From contig JAAXKQ010000001.1 in NCBI GenBank assembly GCA_025612245.1, forward strand, positions 62,001 through 126,000: a stretch of DNA of 64,000 bases. The letters are read 5' to 3'. The notes beneath the pieces are model-generated. The model was not told where the DNA came from, did not search any database, and saw only the letters and a list, made by a program, of their open reading frames with translations. The translations under genes and the position numbers were made by a program. This DNA comes from Ignavibacteria bacterium (GTDB lineage: Bacteria; Bacteroidota; Ignavibacteria; Ignavibacteriales; SURF-24). Shown piece after piece: positions 1 through 8,995 of the stretch. Each line of letters opens with the position of its first letter. The stretch's first letter is position 1.

Positions 1-50
1 AAAATATCAGATCGCTGATTTCCTTATAAATAACTCAGAATCATTCGAAA

Positions 51-338
51 ATGGCAGAAGATCCTACATACGGCCAGTATAAACCAGAACAGGAAGAGGA
101 AACGCTCGTTGGCCTCCCTTTTAAGGTTATCCTTTTTAATGACGACTGGCATACATTCGATGAGGTTATAGCCCAGCTCGTTAAGGCGGTTAAATGCTCA
201 TTTGAAACCGCACGCGATTTTGCATTTGAAGTGCACGTAAAAGGGCAGGCCGTTGTTTTTGACGGCATGCTTCAGGAATGCCTCAAAGTCACCTCAGTAC
301 TCGAGGAAATTGCGCTCAATACGCAGATAGTTTCTTGA
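51..338 (+). CDS. clpS: ATP-dependent Clp protease adaptor ClpS
   Basis: A 95-residue protein that matches ClpS in length and core. After a charged, disordered N-terminus (about residues 1-22) comes the family signature KVILFNDDWHTFDEVI, with the NDD motif that contacts the N-degron. A second helix follows, ending with the conserved hydrophobic C-terminal part. ClpS binds the N-domain of ClpA/ClpC and delivers N-end-rule substrates in the cytoplasm. No clpA or clpC lies in the window, so the partner is not visible. No clear Shine-Dalgarno precedes the ATG, and only 50 bases of upstream sequence are available, so the start is the first in-frame ATG rather than one supported by a ribosome site. 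Confidence 0.9.
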   Translation: MAEDPTYGQYKPEQEEETLVGLPFKVILFNDDWHTFDEVIAQLVKAVKCSFETARDFAFEVHVKGQAVVFDGMLQECLKVTSVLEEIALNTQIVS

Positions 339-495
339 GCTTTATTCCCCGGATTATCCCATCCCTTTGCTTTCCGGTATGCATTTAACCGTAAAAATCG
401 TATATTTATATGATAAATTCTTAAGGCTGATGCCGTCCGGTTTCCCGGGACGGTTTTTAATTGAATAAAAAGCGGGCATTAAATAAGGAATATAA

Positions 496-1578
496 ATGCA
501 AATAGGCTTAGTTGGCTTACAATACTCCGGAAAAACAACACTATTTAACACTTTAACAAAAACACAGCAATCCGAAGCAGGCACCCAGGCTGATAAGGCA
601 AATCTTGCCGTGGTGAAGGTGCCGGACGAAAGGCTGGACAAGTCGGCCGCGGTTTTCAACCCTCCAAAGAAAGTATATGCTACAATTGAGGTATATGACA
701 TCCCGGGCTTAAGGGTATCCGAGGACGGAAAGGTAAAGATTACATCAGAATTTCTGAACAACGTAAAGAACAATGACTCACTTTTTTATGTGGTAAGGCA
801 GTTTAACAACGATGCCGTTCCTCACCCTGAAGGAAGCGTTAACCCTTTACGCGACTTAGAGTTCCTGGAGACGGAGTTTTTACTGGCCGATATGGCGCTG
901 CTTGAAACACGAAAGGAAAGGCTGACAAAGGAACTTCAGAAATCGAAGAATGAACAGGCAAAAAGGGAACTTCCTTTAATTGAAAAATGTCTTGAACATA
1001 TAGAGAAGGAACTTCCTTTGAGGCTTCTGGCTTTTGATGAAACGGAAAAAAAGCTTTTGGCTGCATATCAGTTCTTGACTTTAAAGCCCCTGGTTGTAGC
1101 AGTAAATTTTGACGAGGATTCAATTGACAAGGTTGAAAGCGTTGTCTCTGAAATCGAAAAGGCATTCGACAAATATACACTGACTGTAATTCCTTTCTTC
1201 GCTAAATTTGAATATGAGCTTTCGCAGATGAGTGATGAGGAAGCGGAAGCCTTTATGCAGGAATTCGGTATCTCGGAATCGGCTCTAAACAAGATACTGA
1301 AGACTTCTTACCAGGTACTGGGGCTTCAGTCGTTTCTTACGGTGGGTGAGGACGAATGCCGCGCATGGACGATAAAGAAGAATACAACTGCACAGGAAGC
1401 AGCCGGTGTTATTCATACGGATTTTTATAATAAATTTATCAGAGCCGAAGTTGTCCACTACGATGATTTCATGCACTACGGTTCTTTTCAGAAATGTAAG
1501 GAAGCCGGCGTATGGAGGCTCGAAGGGAAAGATTATATAGTTAAGGATGGAGACATTTTATCCATCCGGCATAGTTAA
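496..1578 (+). CDS. YchF/OLA1-type ATPase, divergent (DUF933)
   Basis: A 360-residue P-loop protein with YchF architecture: an N-terminal G domain, a helical insert and a C-terminal TGS/DUF933 domain (AGVIHTDFYNKFIRAEVV, near residue 305). The G4 position reads NFDE, the NxxE form linked to ATP rather than GTP preference in YchF/OLA1. G3 is YDIPGL. The P-loop is GLQYSGKT instead of the family's usual GLPNVGKS. YchF proteins bind ribosomes and are involved in redox stress responses. The P-loop change suggests either a paralogue or a lineage variant; a canonical ychF could exist elsewhere in the genome. An AAGGA site lies about 5 bases before the ATG. typA follows after a 26-base gap. Confidence 0.8.
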   Translation: MQIGLVGLQYSGKTTLFNTLTKTQQSEAGTQADKANLAVVKVPDERLDKSAAVFNPPKKVYATIEVYDIPGLRVSEDGKVKITSEFLNNVKNNDSLFYVVRQFNNDAVPHPEGSVNPLRDLEFLETEFLLADMALLETRKERLTKELQKSKNEQAKRELPLIEKCLEHIEKELPLRLLAFDETEKKLLAAYQFLTLKPLVVAVNFDEDSIDKVESVVSEIEKAFDKYTLTVIPFFAKFEYELSQMSDEEAEAFMQEFGISESALNKILKTSYQVLGLQSFLTVGEDECRAWTIKKNTTAQEAAGVIHTDFYNKFIRAEVVHYDDFMHYGSFQKCKEAGVWRLEGKDYIVKDGDILSIRHS

Positions 1579-1604
1579 TTTTGTAAAGTAATTAAAGGAA
1601 AATT

Positions 1605-3446
1605 GTGAAGGATATTAAAGATAGTATTAGAAATATTGCTATAGTTGCACACGTTGATCATGGAAAGACCACGCTGGTCGATTATATGCTCAGGCAAACG
1701 GGAGTTTTCAGGGCAAATCAGAATGTTGAAAAGCGCGTAATGGATTCCAACCCGCTTGAAAAAGAGCGCGGCATTACCATACTTGCCAAAAATACAAGCA
1801 TCAGATACAATGGGATTAAGATAAACATCGTTGATACTCCGGGCCACGCCGACTTTGGCGGCGAGGTCGAAAGAACTCTTAAGATGGTTGACGGTGTGCT
1901 GCTTCTGGTCGATGCGGCAGAAGGACCTCTTCCGCAGACAAAATTCGTACTTAAAAAATCACTCGACCTGGGACTGAAACCCATTGTTGTAATCAACAAA
2001 ATCGACAGGAAAGACGCACGTGCCGATGAAGTCCTTGATGAAGTCTTTGAACTATTCCTTTCACTTGGCGCCAGCGACGAGCAGCTGGATTTTCCATTCG
2101 TCTATGCGATTGCAAAACAGGGAATTGCAAAACTAAGGCTCGAGGATGAGTCGACAGACCTTCTCCCCCTGTTTGACCTTATAATAAACAAGGTGCCGGC
2201 TCCAAGGGTAACACCTGAAGAACCGTTCCGCATGCTCATCAGCGCAATTGACTATAACGATTATCTCGGAAGAATCGGCATCGGCCTTGTAAGCAGCGGC
2301 TCGCTGAGAGTTGGCGACAACGTCGTTCTGATTGAAAAAGATAACAAGCAGGAAAACGGCAAGATCTCAAAGCTTTATACCTTCGATAACCTTAAAAGAA
2401 CTGAGGCCGAAGAGGTCTTTGCAGGCGATATTGCGTGCATTGCAGGTTTTGAGGACGTTAACATAGGCGCAACCATTGCGAGTCCTTTAAGGCCTGAGGC
2501 GCTTCCTTTTGTTGACATCGACGAACCCACAATTACAATGAATTTCATGGTCAACAATTCTCCTTTCGCCGGACAGGAAGGCAAGTACATAACGACAAGA
2601 AATATCAGCGACCGCCTGAGCCGTGAGCTGAGGTCCAACGTAAGCTTACGCGTGGAGATGACCGAGTACCCGGATATATTCAAAGTAAGTGGACGCGGTG
2701 AGCTTCACCTTGGAATACTCATTGAAAATATGCGCCGCGAGGACTATGAGCTTCAGGTCAGCCGCCCGCAGGTAATATTAAAGAAAATTGATGACGTCAT
2801 TGCCGAACCGGTTGAACAGGTGGTAATTGACGTTCCGGAAGAACACGTAGGCGTTGTTATTGAAAAGCTCGGAAAAAGAAAAGCAGAACTTAAAAATATG
2901 ATCCCGTCGGGCTCTAATACAAGGCTTGAGTTCCATATCCCTACTCGCGGACTTATCGGTTACAGGACCGAATTCATGACCGACACGAAGGGAACGGGCA
3001 TTCTGCATTCAAATTTCTACAAGTACGAGCCCTTTAAGGGAGAGATCGTTCAAAGGCAGAGAGGTGCACTTATATCACTGGATGAGGGCGTCTCATCGGG
3101 CTATGCAATGTTCAAGCTTCAGGAACGTGCCGTATTCTTTATTGACCCGGGGACAAAGGTTTATGAGGGCATGGTCGTTGGCGAGAACTCAAGAAACATG
3201 GATATGCGCGTTAACGTTACAAAAACAAAGCAGCTTACGAACATGAGAGCTTCAGGCGCTGATGAGGCCATTAGGCTCGAACCGGCAAGAATACTGACTC
3301 TTGAGCAGGCAATTGAATGGATTACAGACGACGAGTATGTTGAAATTACCCCAAAGAACATCAGGATCAGGAAAAAATTCCTGACTGAAATGGATAAAAA
3401 ACATGCCCGCCTGGCTCAGAAAAAAAGTGAATCGGAGGCTTTGTAA
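1605..3446 (+). CDS. typA: Translational GTPase TypA/BipA
   Basis: A 613-residue ribosome-associated GTPase of normal family length. All G motifs are present: AHVDHGKTT (G1), RGITI (G2), DTPGHADFG (G3) and NKID (G4). They are followed by the beta-barrel domain II, EF-G-like domains III and V, and the BipA-specific C-terminal domain. TypA binds the 70S ribosome and assists large-subunit assembly under stress and at low temperature. The start is GTG, preceded by AAAGGAAAA at a good distance. The gene follows the YchF-like ATPase by 26 bases and is probably co-transcribed with it. Confidence 0.95.
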   Translation: MKDIKDSIRNIAIVAHVDHGKTTLVDYMLRQTGVFRANQNVEKRVMDSNPLEKERGITILAKNTSIRYNGIKINIVDTPGHADFGGEVERTLKMVDGVLLLVDAAEGPLPQTKFVLKKSLDLGLKPIVVINKIDRKDARADEVLDEVFELFLSLGASDEQLDFPFVYAIAKQGIAKLRLEDESTDLLPLFDLIINKVPAPRVTPEEPFRMLISAIDYNDYLGRIGIGLVSSGSLRVGDNVVLIEKDNKQENGKISKLYTFDNLKRTEAEEVFAGDIACIAGFEDVNIGATIASPLRPEALPFVDIDEPTITMNFMVNNSPFAGQEGKYITTRNISDRLSRELRSNVSLRVEMTEYPDIFKVSGRGELHLGILIENMRREDYELQVSRPQVILKKIDDVIAEPVEQVVIDVPEEHVGVVIEKLGKRKAELKNMIPSGSNTRLEFHIPTRGLIGYRTEFMTDTKGTGILHSNFYKYEPFKGEIVQRQRGALISLDEGVSSGYAMFKLQERAVFFIDPGTKVYEGMVVGENSRNMDMRVNVTKTKQLTNMRASGADEAIRLEPARILTLEQAIEWITDDEYVEITPKNIRIRKKFLTEMDKKHARLAQKKSESEAL

Positions 3447-3554
3447 TTTTACGGCTCTCGTGCTGTAATTTTAGATGCCCGGTATTTAGTAAATTTTCAT
3501 CCCCTTCTTTGGGAGGGGACATATCAAATAATATAGCTTAATTATGGAGGAGAT

Positions 3555-5027
3555 ATGTCAAAAGAAGCAGTTGAAGGGCTGAAACCGGAAACCCTTTGGC
3601 AGAGGTTTTATGAAATTACTCAGGTCCCTCGCCCCTCAAAAAGCGAAGGCAAGATCAGGGAATACTTAAAGGATTTCGCAAAAAAGAACAACCTTCAGGT
3701 TAAAGAAGATGAAGTGGGCAATATTGTCATATCTGCGCCTGCAGCACCGGGTTATGAAAAGGCAGGGACTGTTGTTCTTCAGGGTCACGTGGACATGGTT
3801 TGCGAAAAGAACAAGGGAACACAGCATGACTTTGATAACGAAGGCCTGAAACTGGAAAAAGACGGCGAATGGATAAAAGCCCGCGGAACAACGCTTGGCG
3901 CCGATAACGGCATTGGAGTTGCCGCAGCGCTTGCAGTGTTGACCGACAAGGAAATCAAGCGCGGACCGGTTGAATGTCTTTTTACAATTGACGAGGAAAC
4001 CGGCCTTACAGGCGCAAACAACATACAGCCTGGCTTTATAACTGGAAAGGCACTGCTCAACCTGGATTCCGAGGAAGACGGCGCTTTTTATGTCGGCTGT
4101 GCCGGAGGCCTGGATACACAGGGAATCTTTTCAGCTGATTACATTGATAAAACACAGGGCTATTCGGCCTACAATCTTCTGGTCTCGGGACTTAAGGGCG
4201 GGCATTCAGGTATGGAAATAAATACCGGAAGGGCAAACGCAATAAAAGTTATGGGACGCGTTCTGAAGGCTCTGAATTCCACTGGTCTTCTCCTTGTACG
4301 CCTCGAGGGCGGGAGCAAAAGAAACGCAATTCCAAGGGAAGCTGAGGCAGTTGTATTGTTGCAGCCAGCCCAGGAAAAAGCCGCACTTGAAATTATCCGC
4401 CAGATGGAAGAACAGCTTAAAAATGAGTTTAAGGTTACGGATAACGGACTTAAAATTGACTTAACTGCTGCAGACGGGGAGTATAAGAAAGCATTCAGCA
4501 CAGAATTCCAGAAAAGGCTTGTTAATGCCATTCTGGGACTTCCGCACGGAGTCCTTTCCATGAGTGCCGACATTCCGGGACTCGTTGAAACCTCGACAAA
4601 CCTGGCAACAATTTCCATGGAAGGCGATAAGCTGGTAATTGGTACAAGTCAGAGAAGTTCAATTGAAAGCGCAAAATGGTATGCAGCCCACATAGTGGAA
4701 TCTGTGCTTGAACTTGCGGGGGCAGAAATCAGGCAGGGCGATGGTTACCCGGGCTGGAAGCCGGATATGAATTCTGAAGCCTTGCGCGTTTCAAAGAAAA
4801 TATTTGAGGCCCTCTTTAACGGTGAGCCAGAAGTAAAAGCAATTCATGCAGGGCTTGAATGCGGAATACTTGGCGACAAGTACCCGGGGCTCGACATGAT
4901 ATCCTTCGGCCCAACGATCATTGGCGCACATTCGCCGGACGAAAGGGTGAACATCCCGACTGTAGAACGTTTCTACAGGCTCCTTTCCGGTATTCTGAAT
5001 GAATACGCCTCCATAAAAGTGAACTAA
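3555..5027 (+). CDS. pepD: Aminoacyl-histidine dipeptidase (PepD, M20 family)
   Basis: A 490-residue cytosolic dipeptidase of the M20C group. Metal-site motifs are visible: QGHVDMVCEKN (first His/Asp, near residue 77), GADNGIG (bridging Asp) and TIDEETGLTG (catalytic and metal Glu). A lid/dimerisation domain with GLKGGHSGMEI follows, and near the C-terminus HAGLECGILGDKYPGLD. PepD cleaves Xaa-His and other dipeptides with zinc. The ATG is preceded by a strong GGAGGAG site. The gene stands between typA and a clear rho-independent terminator, so it is probably a single-gene unit. Confidence 0.93.
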   Translation: MSKEAVEGLKPETLWQRFYEITQVPRPSKSEGKIREYLKDFAKKNNLQVKEDEVGNIVISAPAAPGYEKAGTVVLQGHVDMVCEKNKGTQHDFDNEGLKLEKDGEWIKARGTTLGADNGIGVAAALAVLTDKEIKRGPVECLFTIDEETGLTGANNIQPGFITGKALLNLDSEEDGAFYVGCAGGLDTQGIFSADYIDKTQGYSAYNLLVSGLKGGHSGMEINTGRANAIKVMGRVLKALNSTGLLLVRLEGGSKRNAIPREAEAVVLLQPAQEKAALEIIRQMEEQLKNEFKVTDNGLKIDLTAADGEYKKAFSTEFQKRLVNAILGLPHGVLSMSADIPGLVETSTNLATISMEGDKLVIGTSQRSSIESAKWYAAHIVESVLELAGAEIRQGDGYPGWKPDMNSEALRVSKKIFEALFNGEPEVKAIHAGLECGILGDKYPGLDMISFGPTIIGAHSPDERVNIPTVERFYRLLSGILNEYASIKVN

Positions 5028-5044
5028 ATTGGTCTTTTTCATCT

Positions 5045-5077
5045 CAGCCGCATATTTTTTATGCGGCTTTTTTATTT
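5045..5077 (+). terminator. Rho-independent terminator after pepD
   Basis: The stem GCCGCAT / ATGCGGC encloses a short T-rich loop and is followed directly by a run of T residues. It sits 20 bases after the pepD stop codon and 57 bases before the next start. Confidence 0.85.
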
Positions 5078-5133
5078 CTTTATTAAAAGAATTATATTTA
5101 CGGGTATTTTTCTGTAAATAATCAAAATAAAAT

Positions 5134-6846
5134 ATGAAAAAAGAACTTAAACTCTACAATGTACCGCACATTGATTCAATTCAGGAAATGATCCTTCAGA
5201 GCGCCAGGAAGTACGAGAATAAACTGGCCGTTGAGGATATAAGCAACACGCCGATTTCAAGGTTAAACTACGGAGAATTGCTCGAAAAGATACTGAAGTT
5301 CGGCGCCGCACTGAAAAAAATGGGCATTAAGGAACGCACCCACATTGCTGTGATCTCTGAGAACCGCGTCCAGTGGGGAATTACATACCTTACGGCTGCA
5401 TGCTTTAACTATATAATTGTGCCCATAGACAGGAATCTAAAGACAAACGAAGTCCTGAACATCATTCACGAGTCGGATACAGAAGTCATAGTTTTTTCAG
5501 ACAGCTTTTCTCAAATGCTTGCCGAAAAAAAATCCATGCTGAAAAAGCTCAGGACCTTTATTTCCATGGATTCAGCTTCTGAGGAAAACGGGTTTTTGTT
5601 CATGAAGGATCTGATAGAAAAGGAAAGTCCTGCAAAGCTTCAGGAGCTGCCCAAAATCAATTCGGAAGAACTCTTTGAAATTATTTTCACTTCAGGCTCC
5701 TTAGGACGTGCAAAGGGCGTTATGCTGAGCCAGAGGAATCTGGCGGCAAACCTGATCGATATGGTAAGCATGCTTTTCATGTATCCCGAGGACCGCTTCC
5801 TTTCTGTACTTCCCATGCATCACACCTATGAATGCACATGCGGCTTTTTATGCCCCCTCTACAGCGGATCTTCCGTGCACTATGCAAGGAGCCTAAAGAC
5901 CATACTGGACGACGTTCAGAAAGTCCAGGCTACAATGTTCCTTGGCGTTCCGCTGCTTTTCGACAAAATTTTTAAGAAGATCTATAAATCGATAAATGAA
6001 AAGAAGCTTACTTCGGTAATAATAAAGCCGATGATACTGGCTTCGGACATACTGACAAAAGTAGGCTGGAAGAATTCCAAGAAAAAAATATTTGCAGAGA
6101 TCCACGGGAAATTTGGCGGCAGGATCAGGTTTTTTATTGCCGGAGGAGCAGCCCCGGATCCCGAGGTCGCAAAGGGCTTGAGAGAATTCGGATTTGGCTT
6201 CCTTCAGGGTTACGGTCTTACGGAGACTTCACCTATTGTTGCACTGAACCAGGAGCATAGTTTTAAGGATGATGCTGCGGGACTGATACTTCCAAATATT
6301 GAGGCCAGAATATGTGATCCAGATGCTGAGGGTAACGGCGAGATCTGGGTTAAGGGTCCTAACGTCATGCTGGGTTATTATAACAACGAGAAGGCCACAA
6401 ACGACACGTTTGAGGACGGGTGGTTTAAGACGGGTGACATAGGGCGTTTTGATGAAGACGGCTTTCTTCATATCAGCGGGCGGAAGAAGAACGTAATAAT
6501 TTCCAAGAGCGGCAAAAATGTTTTTCCCGAAGAAATTGAAGACATATTAAACCGCAGCCCGTTTGTTTCGGAATGCTTTGTTTATGGCGAGGATGACCTC
6601 AAGCAGACCGAAATTATTGCGGCACAGATTGTAGTTGATGCCGAAGCTTTCATTGAACTTTCTGAATCGAAGAACGTAAAAATTACAAGCGAAATGATGA
6701 ACGAAGTAATGTCACAGGAAATTGAAAAGGTCAATAAGCAGCTTCCTTCATTCAAGCAGATAAAGAAGTTTTACATCAGGGAGCAGGAATTTGAAAAGAC
6801 CACGACGCAGAAGATTAAAAGATATCTTGTAAACAGCAAAGACTAG
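5134..6846 (+). CDS. AMP-binding long-chain fatty acid-CoA ligase
   Basis: A 570-residue member of the ANL adenylating superfamily. It has the phosphate-binding loop TSGSLGRAKGVMLS (near residue 186), GYGLTETSP, the adenine/ribose motif WFKTGDIGRFDEDGFLHI and the hinge GRKKNVIISKSGKNVFPEEIE with the C-terminal lysine region. This pattern is closest to FadD/FAA-type long-chain acyl-CoA synthetases, which activate fatty acids in an ATP-dependent reaction at the inner membrane face. The A3 loop has SL in place of the usual TT. Substrate length cannot be read from the sequence. The gene lies alone between two terminators. Confidence 0.87.
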   Translation: MKKELKLYNVPHIDSIQEMILQSARKYENKLAVEDISNTPISRLNYGELLEKILKFGAALKKMGIKERTHIAVISENRVQWGITYLTAACFNYIIVPIDRNLKTNEVLNIIHESDTEVIVFSDSFSQMLAEKKSMLKKLRTFISMDSASEENGFLFMKDLIEKESPAKLQELPKINSEELFEIIFTSGSLGRAKGVMLSQRNLAANLIDMVSMLFMYPEDRFLSVLPMHHTYECTCGFLCPLYSGSSVHYARSLKTILDDVQKVQATMFLGVPLLFDKIFKKIYKSINEKKLTSVIIKPMILASDILTKVGWKNSKKKIFAEIHGKFGGRIRFFIAGGAAPDPEVAKGLREFGFGFLQGYGLTETSPIVALNQEHSFKDDAAGLILPNIEARICDPDAEGNGEIWVKGPNVMLGYYNNEKATNDTFEDGWFKTGDIGRFDEDGFLHISGRKKNVIISKSGKNVFPEEIEDILNRSPFVSECFVYGEDDLKQTEIIAAQIVVDAEAFIELSESKNVKITSEMMNEVMSQEIEKVNKQLPSFKQIKKFYIREQEFEKTTTQKIKRYLVNSKD

Positions 6847-6870
6847 AAATTTAATTTGAGAATGTGAGAA

Positions 6871-6907
6871 AAGAGGGGCTGCATCTTCTTCAGGAGCAGC
6901 CCCTAAA
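6871..6907. terminator. Convergent terminator between acyl-CoA ligase and SET gene
   Basis: GGGGCTGC / GCAGCCCC form an 8-bp GC-rich stem with a 13-base loop. On the minus strand it is followed by CTCTTTTCT, so it best fits the end of the minus-strand SET-domain gene. Its position between convergent genes suggests it serves both. Confidence 0.7.
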
Positions 6908-6910
6908 TTA

Positions 6911-7318
6911 CTATAAAGCGCTTTTCCTTTTACTGCACACATTGCAGTTGCACTCCTGGTAGATCTCCTCGTAACCGTAATCAATTGTCAGCTCTTCACC
7001 CTTTCGTATCGGCTTAATTGCAACTAGCTTAAGCGAGAAAACGTCTCCGTCCATGACTTCACAGTTCGGTTCACATGAGTGGTTAATGTACTTTATTTTG
7101 TCCGTCTTGATTGTGTCTATGAAAGAATCCCCGTTATAAAAAATATAGACATTCTGTTCTTCCACCTCGCGCCTCAGGGCTTCTGACTCGTCAATAATTT
7201 CGCCCCTTATGATAAAAAGCAGTTCCTCCGGTTCAATGTTTTCAACGGCAAAAAGGCCATTGCCGTGTATCCCGGAATTTTGCACTTCAATTAAATGCGA
7301 CTTCTCAGTTTTTTTCAA
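6911..7318 (-). CDS. SET-domain protein (putative protein-lysine methyltransferase)
   Basis: A 135-residue stand-alone SET domain. It has the N-terminal GIHGNGLFAVENI (S-adenosylmethionine-binding GxG region), the pseudoknot motif INHSCEPNCEV, and GEELTIDYGY. A post-SET-like cysteine cluster CNCNVC at the C-terminus probably binds zinc with an upstream cysteine. Known SET proteins transfer methyl groups to lysines; bacterial examples are scattered and their targets mostly unknown. The start is TTG with AAGGA about nine bases upstream, and it overlaps the stop of the preceding minus-strand gene by 14 bases, implying translational coupling. Substrate is unknown; it could be a ribosomal or DNA-binding protein. 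Confidence 0.85.
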   Translation of the reverse strand: MKKTEKSHLIEVQNSGIHGNGLFAVENIEPEELLFIIRGEIIDESEALRREVEEQNVYIFYNGDSFIDTIKTDKIKYINHSCEPNCEVMDGDVFSLKLVAIKPIRKGEELTIDYGYEEIYQECNCNVCSKRKSAL

Positions 7319-7757
7319 TAATTGATTCCTTGAGATATTTTACTGTTCCTTTATAAATTGCCTCTGCCTCAGAGCCGGGTAATATCGGGTAATTATACCT
7401 TGCTCCCTGTTTCTTCAGCTCATCAGCATAGTTGAACTCCCTGATTACACGGTTACTACTGCCATAGTATATAACCTTCAGTATGCTGTACTTATTGAGC
7501 TCCGGGTTGATGAGATAGTAGGTCTTTATTTTGTAAATATCCTCTCTAATCCCTTCGATTTTAAGCGGCTGCCTCACGGACTGAAGACCCCAGACGTAAA
7601 TATCAGACTTTTCTTTTACTTTCACCGTGCTGAAGTCTGCCTGAATGATGTTGTCACCTGTGTTTTTAACAATTACCCATGTTGCTGTCTTCTCTTGCGA
7701 AGATAATATTCCGGGTAAGGTTTCAAGAATAAAAAGCACGCAGAAGAGGTATTTCAT
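7305..7757 (-). CDS. Secreted hypothetical protein, adhesin-E-like fold
   Basis: A 150-residue protein with a signal peptide (about residues 1-20, MKYLFCVLFILETLPGILSS) and no further membrane segment. The mature part starts with ATWVIVKNTGDN and ends with LPGSEAEAIYKGTVKYL. This general pattern recalls the small 'surface-adhesin protein E-like' family, whose members have W-x-x-V near the start and P-G-S-x-x-E near the end. That likeness is from memory and weak. No catalytic motif is visible. It overlaps the SET gene downstream, so the two are likely one transcript although one product is exported and the other cytosolic. Confidence 0.6.
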   Translation of the reverse strand: MKYLFCVLFILETLPGILSSQEKTATWVIVKNTGDNIIQADFSTVKVKEKSDIYVWGLQSVRQPLKIEGIREDIYKIKTYYLINPELNKYSILKVIYYGSSNRVIREFNYADELKKQGARYNYPILPGSEAEAIYKGTVKYLKESIIEKN

Positions 7758-7919
7758 GACATCTCATTTTTATTGCTAAAAATAGCTAATAATTGCATAA
7801 AGTAAAAACGCAGCATAATGCTCTTTTACGAAAATTCACTCAATTTCTGAAAGTAAAATCCGATAATAATAAAAAATCTGCTTTTTTGAGAAAAGAGGTA
7901 ACTGTACCAGATCCTGAAC

Positions 7920-8837
7920 ATGAAGACGCCAATGGAATTTGAAATAGAAAATGGGCTGAAAAACGGCCTTTTCAGGACATACTATACAAGCGGAGCCGTC
8001 CGTACTGAAAAATATTATGTCGGCGGCAAACTTGAAGGCGACGTAAAGCTCTTTAACGAGAGCGGGGCGCTTCAGGAGCTGATCCCATATAAGAACGGGA
8101 AAAAAAACGGCCTGGCAAGGATGTTTTATGAAAACGGCCTCCCGAAAATTGAAATTGAGTTTAAGGATGACCTGCAGCACGGCACTACAAGCTATTACTA
8201 TGAGGATGGGCAGCTGAAGTCAGAGATCAGCTATAAAAACGGAGTCAGAGAAGGTTCAACAAAGGTCTATTTCCATTCCGGCTCAATTAAAAGAGACGAA
8301 AACCTCATTGGCGGGAAAAAGGAAGGCCTGAGCAGGACTTTTTATAAAAGCGGAGCCTTGAAGGGTGAGTGGAACTACAGGAACGGAGTTACTGACGGCA
8401 CTTCCAGGTTTTACTATGAAAACGGGGCACTGCTTGCCGTAAAGAACTTTTCTGATGGAAGAGATGACGGCCTGACGCAGATTTATTACGAGGATGGAAA
8501 ATTAAAAGAAGAGATTAATTTCAGAGACGGAATTAAAGACGGTACGAACCTGATTTTTAACAGGGACGGATCTCTAAAAGAAAAGGTTTACTACGACAAC
8601 GGTACGCGCGTTAACCCGAACGGGAATTCTGAGATCGTGCTGCCGTCCTGCCTGGAGCCTGAGCCCGCAGTGCGGGAGCTGAACGCCGGAAGTGATAAAG
8701 AAACCCTGAAAAAAAACAAAGGTCTTCCGGCTAAAGAAAGAAAGGTCAGTACGCCTGCCGTAATAGGAATTGTTGCCTTAACATTTGCCCTTATTTTTGG
8801 CATATACGTGCTTTTAATAAGTGTATTCAGGATCTGA
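7920..8837 (+). CDS. MORN-type repeat protein with C-terminal membrane anchor
   Basis: A 305-residue protein with about nine tandem repeats of roughly 23 residues (residues 5-235). The repeats follow the MORN_2 pattern, for example YYEDGQLKSEISYKNG and YYENGALLAVKNFSDG. A charged linker (about 236-275) precedes one transmembrane helix near residues 278-300. There is no N-terminal signal peptide, so the repeats probably face the cytoplasm as a tail-anchored protein, though outward orientation cannot be excluded. MORN_2 repeats form extended beta-hairpin ladders, and in bacteria they often occur in toxin-antitoxin or scaffold proteins. AGAGGT lies about 20 bases before the ATG, which is far; the Met at 7932 is an alternative start. 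Confidence 0.75.
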   Translation: MKTPMEFEIENGLKNGLFRTYYTSGAVRTEKYYVGGKLEGDVKLFNESGALQELIPYKNGKKNGLARMFYENGLPKIEIEFKDDLQHGTTSYYYEDGQLKSEISYKNGVREGSTKVYFHSGSIKRDENLIGGKKEGLSRTFYKSGALKGEWNYRNGVTDGTSRFYYENGALLAVKNFSDGRDDGLTQIYYEDGKLKEEINFRDGIKDGTNLIFNRDGSLKEKVYYDNGTRVNPNGNSEIVLPSCLEPEPAVRELNAGSDKETLKKNKGLPAKERKVSTPAVIGIVALTFALIFGIYVLLISVFRI

Positions 8838-8924
8838 CCACGCGGCAAAGGCGAGCCTGTAACAGGAAAAATAAGAATTCAGGCTAAAAAACACCCATTT
8901 ATTGCATTTTTTTAGTATATTAAA

Positions 8925-8952
8925 GCCTGATGGCGCTTTTTGCGCCTTTATA
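8925..8952 (+). terminator. Possible terminator after MORN-repeat gene
   Basis: A short GGCGC / GCGCC stem with a TTTTT loop, followed by TTTATA. The stem is only 5 bp and lies about 95 bases after the stop, so the call is tentative. Confidence 0.4.
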
Positions 8953-8995
8953 ATGGACTGAAATTTGGTTAAATTTAGGCACTAAAAATTAAATA

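Noticed and set aside
8591-8848. An 85-codon minus-strand frame overlapping the MORN-repeat gene
   Set aside because: It lies in the antisense of the linker and membrane helix and has no independent support.
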